DNA of 8,641 nucleotides from JAWVZY01 sp033721955 (GCA_033721955.1 JAWVZY010000030.1:1-8641); one strand, 5' to 3'. Shown: positions 1 to 6,015, counted from the first letter of the stretch. Translations and numbers: made by a program. Notes: generated from the letters alone by a model not told the origin.

Positions 1-37
1 TAAAAATGAGAAGAAATCCGACAGGATACCCTTCTCA
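1..37 (-). terminator. Terminator-like hairpin on the minus strand at the left edge
   Basis: Read on the minus strand, TGAGAAG (37 to 31) pairs with CTTCTCA (13 to 7). A small inner hairpin ATCC-tgtc-GGAT sits inside, and the outer stem is followed by a run of T (6 to 2). This is the shape of an intrinsic terminator for leftward transcription. No protein gene on the minus strand feeds into it within the window, so either it ends a short leftward transcript or the fold is fortuitous. On the plus strand the hairpin has no T-run after it. Confidence 0.4.
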
Positions 38-175
38 ATTACCGGCACCAAACATCAACTCAACAAATCTTATTTTTTACTATCCTAATGTTCAAAATAC
101 AGAAATAAAATACAAAAAAATTCTTACTAAATATTCCATTTAGACACTATTCGGACAGGTTGTGGAAAACTATGC

Positions 176-205
176 TTGACGACTATGTCCAAATAAATAG
201 ATAAT
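176..205 (+). promoter_or_regulatory. Candidate sigma-70-type promoter of the structured RNA
   Basis: TTGACG (176-181) is separated by 18 bases from GATAAT (200-205); an overlapping TATAAT lies at 205-210. Initiation would fall near 212, exactly where the first helix of the RNA candidate begins (AGAAC at 212-216 pairing with GTTCT at 230-234). The agreement between promoter spacing and RNA 5' structure supports the call, but the start site is inferred. Confidence 0.5.
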
Positions 206-211
206 ATAATT

Positions 212-457
212 AGAACCTTTCAAAGTCCTGTTCTGATCAATCTGCCCATTATAGCTGATTGAACGGTTTAGGCATATAGGACTAGGTCCCTGAAATGGCC
301 AACTTGCCAAAGATAGCTATTTCAGGGACTCTAGTCCCCGATTCTCGGGGGAGAGACCGAGCTCATACAGTAATGTAATCAGGAGCCACTTCGGCTCCCC
401 CGAGGATCACCAACCATTCCACCCGTTCTTTCATAGCCGCAACTTGCGGCTTTTTTT
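212..457 (+). ncRNA. Candidate structured small RNA of unknown family (about 245 nt)
   Basis: No protein frame is convincing here, but pairing is dense. Helices seen: 212-216 with 230-234; TCAATC 237-242 with 257-262; a closing helix GAACGG 261-266 with CCGTTC 423-428 (sharing two bases with the previous one, so they compete); a near-perfect 18-bp hairpin, 279-285 with 331-337 and 286-296 with 319-329, interrupted only by bulged T330; 344-349 with 399-404; and GGAGCC 382-387 with GGCTCC 393-398. The segment 344-353 can alternatively form 10 continuous pairs with 395-404, which would break the last hairpin. It has its own upstream promoter and ends in a strong terminator. I looked for the signatures of tmRNA, SRP RNA, RNase P RNA and common riboswitches and did not find them. 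The LOOT motif (a structured RNA reported from Latescibacteria, OD1, OP11 and TM7) is a family to test; I cannot assign it by eye. Confidence 0.6.
435..457 (+). terminator. Intrinsic terminator of the structured RNA
   Basis: AGCCGCA (435-441) pairs perfectly with TGCGGCT (445-451) across a 3-base loop and runs straight into seven T (451-457). It is GC-rich in an AT-rich surrounding. It separates the RNA from the promoter of the downstream zinc-finger gene, so the RNA is not simply a leader of that gene. Confidence 0.87.
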
Positions 458-484
458 AATATTCATAGCATCTTTAAGTTCTTG

Positions 485-513
485 TTGCACTTTAAAATAA
501 AGTACTATACAAT
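485..513 (+). promoter_or_regulatory. Promoter of the DksA/TraR-family gene
   Basis: TTGCAC (485-490), a 17-base spacer, then TACAAT (508-513): five of six consensus matches in each hexamer with ideal spacing. Initiation would be near 520, giving a leader of about 36 bases. No Shine-Dalgarno-like purine tract precedes the ATG at 556. Confidence 0.7.
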
Positions 514-555
514 AACTCTATAAGGTCAAACACTTATATTAGTAATGACTAAAAT

Positions 556-936
556 ATGAATAAAAAAGATAATGAAAAATTTAAGAAACTTTTATTGGAG
601 GAAAAGCTTGAAATAGCAGAAGAGCTTAAAAAGTTTGCAAAACAAAATCCGGATGTTGAGGGGGACTGGGAAAGCGAATTTCCTAATTTTGAAAAAGAAG
701 ATTTTGATATTGAAGAAGCAGCAGATGAGGTTGAAGAATACATAAATCGCTTACCCCTGGAGCATGCTTTTGAGGAAAAACTAAAACTTATAGATGAAGC
801 ACTAAAAAGAATAAAAAAAGGCACTTATGGAAAATGCTTAAATTGCAATAAAAATATTCCAAAAAAGCGCTTGAAGGCCATACCAGAAACAAAATTTTGC
901 CTGGATTGTGCAAATAAACAGAATAAAGGCAAATAG
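556..936 (+). CDS. TraR/DksA-family C4 zinc-finger protein
   Basis: 126 residues. The C-terminus carries the full DksA/TraR zinc finger, C94-x2-C97-x17-C115-x2-C118, preceded by the family's GxYGxC turn (89-94) and containing the RL.A.P segment (105-110). The N-terminal 85 residues are highly charged and predicted helical, fitting the antiparallel coiled coil that DksA inserts into the RNA polymerase secondary channel. An acidic stretch DIEEAAD (51-57) lies where the coiled-coil tip with its essential acidic residues would be. Family knowledge: DksA modulates initiation, often with ppGpp, at rRNA and other promoters. At 126 residues it is shorter than E. coli DksA (151) and longer than phage or plasmid TraR (about 70), so it is a chromosomal DksA-like form. 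Whether it truly acts as DksA is inferred. The first ATG is taken as the start; there is no visible ribosome binding site. The gene is monocistronic, between its own promoter and terminator. Confidence 0.9.
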   Translation: MNKKDNEKFKKLLLEEKLEIAEELKKFAKQNPDVEGDWESEFPNFEKEDFDIEEAADEVEEYINRLPLEHAFEEKLKLIDEALKRIKKGTYGKCLNCNKNIPKKRLKAIPETKFCLDCANKQNKGK

Positions 937-951
937 TCCCTAATTGAATTC

Positions 952-997
952 ATACATAACAAAAAAGTGCCTAAACTGGTGCTTTTTTGTTATGTAT
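952..997 (+). terminator. Long hairpin terminator after the zinc-finger gene
   Basis: Bases 952-971 pair with 978-997 over 20 positions, with two G-T pairs and a 6-base loop (972-977). The inner part is a classic terminator: A6 (961-966), a GC-containing stem, and T6 (983-988). Because the left arm is A-rich it could also stop leftward transcription. The unusually long stem ends directly against the next promoter (TTGACA from 1000). Confidence 0.85.
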
Positions 998-999
998 AT

Positions 1000-1027
1000 T
1001 TGACAACATTAAGTTGTGTTTGATACT
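1000..1027 (+). promoter_or_regulatory. Promoter of the comM-like gene, almost on the start codon
   Basis: A perfect TTGACA (1000-1005) is followed after 16 bases by GATACT (1022-1027, 4 of 6 matches). Initiation would fall near 1034, only about six bases before the ATG at 1040, so the message would be nearly leaderless. The perfect -35 hexamer makes this believable; the -10 is only fair. Confidence 0.55.
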
Positions 1028-1039
1028 CTATAGAGCGTT

Positions 1040-2587
1040 ATGCCATCAAAACTATACTCAGTTACAAGGCAAGGTATGGAAACCCAAACAATAGAGGTGG
1101 AGGTAGATGTTACAAGTGGTCTTCATTCTTTTAGTATTGTGGGGCTACCTGATAAAGCGGTTGAAGAATCAAAAGAAAGAATATCCTCTGCCTTGAAAAA
1201 TAAGGGCTTTAAAGCACCGCGCCATTTTAGCAGAAGGGTTATTATTAATTTAGCTCCGGCTGATATAAAAAAGGAGGGAGGCATTTATGATCTGCCTATG
1301 GCTCTTGGTTTTCTTTTGGATTCGGACCAAGTAAAAATTAAAGGGCAAAATCTTGAAAAAACACTAATAGTAGGCGAACTTGGATTAGATGGAAAAATAC
1401 GTCCGATAAAAGGTGTAATTCTATACACCATACATGCCAAAGAGGTTGGTTTTACCAATATTATAGTTCCTGCTGAAAACAAGAAAGAGGCCTCCCTAAT
1501 AAGAGGAGTAGAGGTTATCGCGGCAAATGATATAAAAGAACTTATAGCACATATAGAGGGAAGAAAGCCTATAAAGCCGGCTCAACCTAAAAAACTAAAG
1601 AGTGCAAGAAATGCAGGGGAATTATTTGAGCATGATTTTGCATATATAAAAGGGCAGGAAAGTGCTAAAAAAGCCATGGAGGTTGCAGTAGCAGGAGGGC
1701 ATAATATTATGTTTCAAGGTCCTCCGGGAACTGGAAAAACAATGCTGGCACGTTCTGCATCCACAATAATGCCGCCTATGTCCTATAAAGAAGCGCTTGA
1801 GGTAACAAAAATAGAGAGTGTTTGTAGGAGATTGCCCTCAAACAATCCTTTAGTGCAAAAAAGGCCTTTTCGCGCCCCTCATCACACCTCATCTGAAGCG
1901 GCAGTAATAGGGGGAGGAGCCAAATTACAGCCAGGAGAGATAACCAGAGCTCATAGAGGCATATTATTCATAGATGAATTCCCAGAACTACACAGAAACG
2001 TTTTAGAGTCGCTAAGACAGCCCTTAGAAGAGGGTAGTATTATGATAGCCAGAGCGCGAGGCGTTGTAGAATATCCCGCCCAATTTATGCTTATTGCAGC
2101 AGCAAATCCATGCCCCTGTGGATATCTTGGGGACAAATCCCGCGCATGCAGCTGTACCACCGGTTCTATAACCCGCTATCAACGCAAATTATCAGGCCCT
2201 ATAGCCGATAGAATAGACCTGCATGTACAAGTTCCCAGGCAAAAATTTAAAAAAATATCCTCTAAAGGGACAGAAGAGCCCTCAAAAGAAGTAGCTAAAA
2301 GAGTGGCTATTGCGCGCAAAGTACAACTAGAAAGGTTCAAAAACAGCTCTATAAACTTAAATAGTGAAATGAAGATAAAACATATTAAAAAATACTGCCA
2401 TCTTCCCGACAAATTAAACAAAATGCTCGGTCAAGCGGTTGAAAAATACCGCTTATCAGCTCGTGGCTATCACTCCAGCTTAAAGGTGGCTCGCACAGTA
2501 GCGGATCTTTCCCAAGATACAGATATAAGCTGGCGACACCTGGCTCTTGCGCTGCAATACGCAAAGCGCGAAAAGACAGAAATATAA
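1040..2587 (+). CDS. comM: ComM/YifB-family AAA+ ATPase (Mg-chelatase-like)
   Basis: 515 residues, full family length. Layout: an N-terminal ChlI-type domain (about 1-175) with IVGLPDKAVEESKER (33-47), a central AAA+ module (about 190-400) and a C-terminal Mg-chelatase domain (about 405-510). Visible motifs: Walker A GPPGTGKT (227-234), Walker B GILFIDEF (307-314, D312/E313), the family signature PFRAPHHTSS (276-285), the NPCPCG box with four cysteines C358, C360, C370 and C372, and SGPIADRIDLHV (385-396) with a likely arginine finger R391. Family knowledge: ComM is a hexameric branch-migration helicase that promotes integration of single-stranded DNA during natural transformation; it is not a true magnesium chelatase. 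The start is secure because the N-terminus matches the usual beginning of the family (short lead, then VEVDV and GLPD). No Shine-Dalgarno sequence precedes it. The gene is monocistronic and converges on the M23 hydrolase gene. Confidence 0.95.
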   Translation: MPSKLYSVTRQGMETQTIEVEVDVTSGLHSFSIVGLPDKAVEESKERISSALKNKGFKAPRHFSRRVIINLAPADIKKEGGIYDLPMALGFLLDSDQVKIKGQNLEKTLIVGELGLDGKIRPIKGVILYTIHAKEVGFTNIIVPAENKKEASLIRGVEVIAANDIKELIAHIEGRKPIKPAQPKKLKSARNAGELFEHDFAYIKGQESAKKAMEVAVAGGHNIMFQGPPGTGKTMLARSASTIMPPMSYKEALEVTKIESVCRRLPSNNPLVQKRPFRAPHHTSSEAAVIGGGAKLQPGEITRAHRGILFIDEFPELHRNVLESLRQPLEEGSIMIARARGVVEYPAQFMLIAAANPCPCGYLGDKSRACSCTTGSITRYQRKLSGPIADRIDLHVQVPRQKFKKISSKGTEEPSKEVAKRVAIARKVQLERFKNSSINLNSEMKIKHIKKYCHLPDKLNKMLGQAVEKYRLSARGYHSSLKVARTVADLSQDTDISWRHLALALQYAKREKTEI

Positions 2588-2605
2588 AAACCCCGCTTTA
2601 AGCGG
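2586..2605 (-). terminator. Possible second minus-strand terminator behind the M23 gene
   Basis: CCGCT (2593-2597) pairs with AGCGG (2601-2605) over a 3-base loop. Read leftward, the stem is followed by GG and then five T (2590-2586), which overlap the comM stop codon. It would back up the stronger shared terminator. On the plus strand no T-run follows, so it would act only for the minus strand. Confidence 0.4.
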
Positions 2606-2621
2606 AGCATGCTAAAAAATT

Positions 2622-2651
2622 AAAAGCATAGAGTTAGCTCTATGCTTTTTT
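2622..2651. terminator. Bidirectional terminator shared by comM and the M23 gene
   Basis: AGCATAGAG (2625-2633) pairs perfectly with CTCTATGCT (2638-2646) around a TTAG loop. On the right are six T (2646-2651); on the left are A-runs (2622-2625 and 2615-2620) that become T-runs on the minus strand. It therefore terminates comM rightward and the hydrolase gene leftward. The T-run on the right runs into the hydrolase stop codon (TAA on the minus strand, 2652-2650), so stop codon and terminator overlap. Confidence 0.88.
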
Positions 2652-3846
2652 AATAAGCCAATGGATTCCTCGCACCATGCACCTCCCAATGCAAGTGACA
2701 TCCCGTAGAACGCCCTGTAGAGCCGGTATAAGCTATTAAATCTCCCTGGTTAACCCATTGCCCGCTCCATACAAGATTACGTATATTATGAGCATAAAGG
2801 GTTCTTGTGCCATTGGGGTGGTTTATAGTTATATAACTTCCATAACCTCCATTCCAAGCACCATTACCTATTGAAATACCTACAGTACCTGATGCGGCAG
2901 CACGCACAGGTTGCCAGCATCCCCCTCCTATGTCTACAGCATTTTTGCCGTGCAACCATTGAGTTATACGACCCGGAGTTGGAGTTATAAAGTATCCATC
3001 AAGATTTTGATAAGAAGAAGAATAACGTGGCCTGTAAGAAGGCGTACTTACTCTTGGCTTTTCACCACCGGGTATTATAATGGTTTGACCTGCAAATATA
3101 TGTTCAACTGATTCAATGCCATTTGCATCTAATATTTCATCTACATCCCCGCTATACTTATCAGCAATAGAAGATAGGGTGTCTCCGTTTTCTATTTCAT
3201 ACATTACGCCATCAACCGGCAATATTGTAAGTTCTTGTCCCGGTTTTATATAGTGTGGCGAACGAAGGTGGTTAGACCAAAGAAGTGTGTTTAGCTTAAG
3301 CCCAAACCTGGCAGCAATAGCACTGGCTGTATCGCCGGGCCTTACCTCATATGTTACAACCTCCTCACGCTCTTTTGGTGGAGGTTCTGCTATAACAGCA
3401 CCTTGCAGAGCATGTATAGCTCCATCAGAACTTGTAGAAAAAATGGTTTCATCCTCACCCCCACCTCCAATGGCCGGCCCCTCTGTTTCTTGAGGTGTTG
3501 GGGCATCAACCGAATTTATAAGCTTTGCACTTAGAAACGGCTTTGTGCCGGCAAAACTTTGACTCTGGGCAATTTTATCAACAACTATCTCCTCTCCTGA
3601 AACAGAATGCAGAGGAGTAATATTTAAAGGGCTGTCTGTTCCCAAAGTAGCTAAAATACCTACTATAAAAACAAAAACAGCGACCCCTTTTATAAATTGC
3701 ACAAAAAATAAAGAGTCGCCTCTCTTGAGAGTTTTTGTTATAAACTTGCGTTTACAACGCCATATGTCGCTTATCCTTTCTGCCCATACACTGAACAGAA
3801 AAAACAGGTCTTGTGGGTTCTTTTGAATAGGATTATAGTACCTCAA
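2650..3846 (-). CDS. Membrane-anchored LysM-LysM-M23 peptidoglycan hydrolase
   Basis: 398 residues from a TTG start. A basic N-terminal tail is followed by one hydrophobic segment (about 47-68), with no lipobox, suggesting a signal anchor that leaves the rest outside. Next come a low-complexity Gly/Glu linker (110-160), LysM 1 (about 165-210, with RPGDTASAIAARFG), LysM 2 (about 214-260, with ENGDTLSSIADKY) and a C-terminal M23 metallopeptidase domain (about 285-398). Zinc ligands are probably H299 and D305 (LHGKNAVDIG) and H386 of HLHWE (384-388), with H353 (YAH) and H384 in the active site. LysM binds glycan; M23 enzymes cut peptide cross-links, so the role is wall remodelling or septum processing. 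No ATG lies in frame near the N-terminus and the upstream frame closes at a TAA, so TTG at 3846 is the best start but not certain. The gene is monocistronic and convergent with comM. Confidence 0.92.
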   Translation of the reverse strand: MRYYNPIQKNPQDLFFLFSVWAERISDIWRCKRKFITKTLKRGDSLFFVQFIKGVAVFVFIVGILATLGTDSPLNITPLHSVSGEEIVVDKIAQSQSFAGTKPFLSAKLINSVDAPTPQETEGPAIGGGGEDETIFSTSSDGAIHALQGAVIAEPPPKEREEVVTYEVRPGDTASAIAARFGLKLNTLLWSNHLRSPHYIKPGQELTILPVDGVMYEIENGDTLSSIADKYSGDVDEILDANGIESVEHIFAGQTIIIPGGEKPRVSTPSYRPRYSSSYQNLDGYFITPTPGRITQWLHGKNAVDIGGGCWQPVRAAASGTVGISIGNGAWNGGYGSYITINHPNGTRTLYAHNIRNLVWSGQWVNQGDLIAYTGSTGRSTGCHLHWEVHGARNPLAY

Positions 3847-3916
3847 ATAGGTACTGATTTGATTATCTTTACCTATAAGGTATTATAATATAATTGTTAG
3901 TTAATTGGGAGAGAGG

Positions 3917-3925
3917 TTATGCACA
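3917..3925 (+). promoter_or_regulatory. DnaA-box-like 9-mer
   Basis: TTATGCACA matches the TTATNCACA DnaA-box consensus exactly. It lies in the loop region of an imperfect inverted repeat (GGGAG 3907-3911 with CTCCC 3940-3944; GAGG 3913-3916 with CCTC 3932-3935) between two divergent genes. Looser relatives lie nearby, TTATCCTCT at 3928 and ATTTCCACA at 4015. A single exact box is weak evidence for function. Confidence 0.3.
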
Positions 3926-3951
3926 AGTTATCCTCTTGCCTCCCTGCAAAC

Positions 3952-3971
3952 AAAAAAGGTGCGAAGCACCT
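3952..3971 (-). terminator. Minus-strand terminator or attenuator upstream of the M23 gene
   Basis: Read leftward, AGGTGC (3971-3966) pairs with GCACCT (3962-3957) around a TTC loop and continues into T6 (3957-3952). It sits about 105 bases upstream of the hydrolase start. A competing pairing exists: 3988-3993 with 3969-3974, which uses three bases of the terminator stem. That is the geometry of an attenuator, but no leftward leader start is established, so it may equally end a short antisense transcript. Confidence 0.5.
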
Positions 3972-3979
3972 ATATGTAT

Positions 3980-4008
3980 ATGGTAGCTATAGGATATTTG
4001 CCTGTCAA
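3980..4008 (-). promoter_or_regulatory. Weak candidate leftward promoter in the divergent intergenic region
   Basis: On the minus strand a perfect TTGACA (4008-4003) is followed after 17 bases by TACCAT (3985-3980, 4 of 6). Initiation near 3973 would place the terminator-like hairpin 3971-3957 at the very 5' end of the RNA. The -35 overlaps the candidate -35 of the helicase gene on the other strand, so the two promoters could exclude each other. Confidence 0.3.
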
Positions 4009-4030
4009 GGCCTAATTTCCACACTAAAAT
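4002..4030 (+). promoter_or_regulatory. Candidate promoter of the helicase-rsmA operon
   Basis: CTGTCA (4002-4007, 4 of 6), a 17-base spacer, and TAAAAT (4025-4030, 5 of 6). Initiation would be near 4037, about seven bases before the ATG at 4044, the same near-leaderless layout as at the comM-like gene. The -35 is weak and lies within a small dyad (GCCT 4000-4003 with AGGC 4008-4011). Confidence 0.45.
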
Positions 4031-4043
4031 ACAAGACAAAACT

Positions 4044-5993
4044 ATGGATCTATTGTCAAATTTAAATGAAAAACAGAAAGAGGCAGTTAAATACACTGAG
4101 GGTCCTCTGCTTATACTCGCAGGTCCCGGCTCTGGCAAAACAAAAACGCTTACTCACAGGGTGGCATACTTAATATCGCAAGGCGTAAGGCCCTCAAACA
4201 TACTTGCAGTTACCTTTACAAACAAGGCAGCAAATGAAATGAAGGAGCGGGTGCTTGCTTTGCTTAGCACAACCTCAGAAACCCCAAACTACAACCCAAA
4301 AGATTTAAGCACAAATGTCGGCGAACAAAATATTAAAAAAGCTGGGATGCCCTTAGTTGGAACATTTCATTCAATTTGTGTACGTATTCTGAGAGAAAAC
4401 GCAAACCTGATTGGATATACATCCAGTTTTGTTATTTATGATGACTCCGATCAACTTTCTCTTGTTAAAAAAGTTATGAAAGATCTGGAAATAAGCACAG
4501 AAGAACTCTCGCCAAGAAAAGCCCTGTCTCTCATATCGCGCGCCAAAGACAACCTGCTGCTACCCGAAGAATACGAGGCTCAGGCAGGAAACTACTTTGA
4601 AAGAAAAATAGCAAATATATATACCCATTATCAAAAAGCTCTCGCAGAAAATAATGGTTTTGATTTTAATGACCTTATAATGCAGGTGGTGTTGCTTTTT
4701 GAAAATAACGAAAACGTTCTAAAAAAATACCAAAACCGTTTTAAATACGTTTTAGTAGATGAATACCAAGATACTAATGCGGCACAAAGTATTTGGCTTT
4801 CATACTTAGCGCGCAAGTCAAAGAACATATGCGCAGTCGGAGACGATGCTCAGGCAATATACAGTTGGCGCAATGCCAAAGTCGAAAATATACTAAATTT
4901 TAAAAGAGAGTGGAGGGGCGCAAAAGTAATAAAACTTGAACAAAATTACCGCTCTACAAAAAACATAGTGCATGCCGCAAGCGCTTTAATAAAAAATAAC
5001 GAAGCCGGCTACAAAAAACAATTATGGACGCAAAACAATGAAGGAGAGGCCTTGAATATAATTGAATTGGGTAGCGGAAGAGAAGAGGCAGAATTTATTT
5101 TAGCTGAAATTGAGAACTTAGCCGAACAAGATAACCACAAACTAAGTGATTTTGTGGTGCTATATCGCACAAATGCCCAATCACGCATTATAGAAGAAAT
5201 ATTTTTAAGAAATGATATGCCCTATAAAATAGTGGGCGGTGTAAAATTTTATCAAAGAAAAGAGATAAAAGATCTTATAGCGTGGCTCCGCCTTGTACAA
5301 AATCCCGGCGACACTCCGTCTTATGAGCGCCTTGAAAAATTAAAGCTTGCGCTTATGCGCAAAAACATAGAACAACCCCTGCGCACAAAAAAGAAGGCCA
5401 TAAAAATATTGGCACAAAAATTTAGAGAAAAGGCCTCAGGCCAAAATACAACCCTGGCACAATTTATAAAATTTATTATAAAAGAATCTAATTTTGAAGA
5501 AATACTGCGCGACGGAACAGAAAAAGGGGAGGAGAGGTGGCAAAATACCCAAGAACTGCTATCGGTTGCAGGCGACTATGCTGCACTCCCTCTAAAAGAC
5601 GCCATTAACGCATTTTTAGAAGATGTAACTCTAATGCAAGAAGCGGACAATGTAGAGCGCGAAAGTGAGCTTGTGCACCTCATGACCATGCACATGGCAA
5701 AGGGTCTTGAGTTTCCAGTGGTCTTTATTGCCGGGTGCGAAGAAGGGCTTTTACCCCACTCAAGCAGCATGACAGATAAACGGCAGCTTGAAGAGGAAAG
5801 GCGCCTTATGTATGTAGGTATAACGCGCGCAAAGCAAAAAGCATATCTTTTATTTGCCCGCAGGCGACTACTTTGGGGGAACATCCAAAGCAACCCTCCA
5901 AGCAGCTTTCTTTTTGAAATACCCGAAGAATACCTAAGCTACAAGCCCCTTGAAAAAGACGTGGAATATGAAGATATCATAGAATGGGATTAA
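4044..5993 (+). CDS. uvrD: UvrD/PcrA-family SF1 DNA helicase, compact form
   Basis: 649 residues with every SF1A motif: Q-motif around Q11, Walker A AGPGSGKT (26-33), Ia TFTNKAANEMKER (57-69), Ib GTFHS (106-110), II VDEYQDTN (238-245), III VGDDAQAIYSWR (265-276), IV EQNYRS (299-304), V TMHMAKGLEFPVVF (548-561) and VI EEERRLMYVGITRAK (583-597). The family unwinds DNA 3' to 5' in nucleotide-excision and mismatch repair, at stalled forks and on recombinase filaments. Two departures from E. coli UvrD or PcrA (about 720 residues): the 2B region between GGVKFYQRKEIKD (398-410) and motif V is about 40 residues short and lacks the P-x-R-GIG element, and only about 50 residues follow motif VI, so the usual C-terminal extension is missing. 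The start is the first ATG; the N-terminus matches the family; no Shine-Dalgarno sequence is present. It is probably the first gene of an operon with rsmA 22 bases downstream. A Rep-like role is possible. Confidence 0.93.
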   Translation: MDLLSNLNEKQKEAVKYTEGPLLILAGPGSGKTKTLTHRVAYLISQGVRPSNILAVTFTNKAANEMKERVLALLSTTSETPNYNPKDLSTNVGEQNIKKAGMPLVGTFHSICVRILRENANLIGYTSSFVIYDDSDQLSLVKKVMKDLEISTEELSPRKALSLISRAKDNLLLPEEYEAQAGNYFERKIANIYTHYQKALAENNGFDFNDLIMQVVLLFENNENVLKKYQNRFKYVLVDEYQDTNAAQSIWLSYLARKSKNICAVGDDAQAIYSWRNAKVENILNFKREWRGAKVIKLEQNYRSTKNIVHAASALIKNNEAGYKKQLWTQNNEGEALNIIELGSGREEAEFILAEIENLAEQDNHKLSDFVVLYRTNAQSRIIEEIFLRNDMPYKIVGGVKFYQRKEIKDLIAWLRLVQNPGDTPSYERLEKLKLALMRKNIEQPLRTKKKAIKILAQKFREKASGQNTTLAQFIKFIIKESNFEEILRDGTEKGEERWQNTQELLSVAGDYAALPLKDAINAFLEDVTLMQEADNVERESELVHLMTMHMAKGLEFPVVFIAGCEEGLLPHSSSMTDKRQLEEERRLMYVGITRAKQKAYLLFARRRLLWGNIQSNPPSSFLFEIPEEYLSYKPLEKDVEYEDIIEWD

Positions 5994-6015
5994 TGTTTTA
6001 GGTTATAAATTCTAA

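Noticed and set aside
1..50. Short minus-strand open frame from GTG at 50 running off the left edge
   Set aside because: Only 16 codons are visible, upstream stops are close, and the stretch is better explained as a hairpin with a T-run. It cannot be supported as a gene.
38..175. Possible replication origin in the AT-rich left segment
   Set aside because: Only one loose DnaA-box relative (161-169) and no dnaA or dnaN gene nearby. AT-richness alone is not enough.
212..457. tmRNA, SRP RNA, RNase P RNA or a common riboswitch
   Set aside because: No tRNA-like 3' end with CCA and tag frame, no SRP GGAA-loop motif, no RNase P core, and none of the TPP, SAM, cobalamin, FMN or glycine cores could be found. 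The terminator separates it from the next gene.
549..824. Minus-strand open frame opposite the zinc-finger gene
   Set aside because: The product is serine/phenylalanine-rich, the expected mirror of lysine/glutamate-rich coding sequence. The plus strand encodes an unmistakable DksA/TraR zinc finger.
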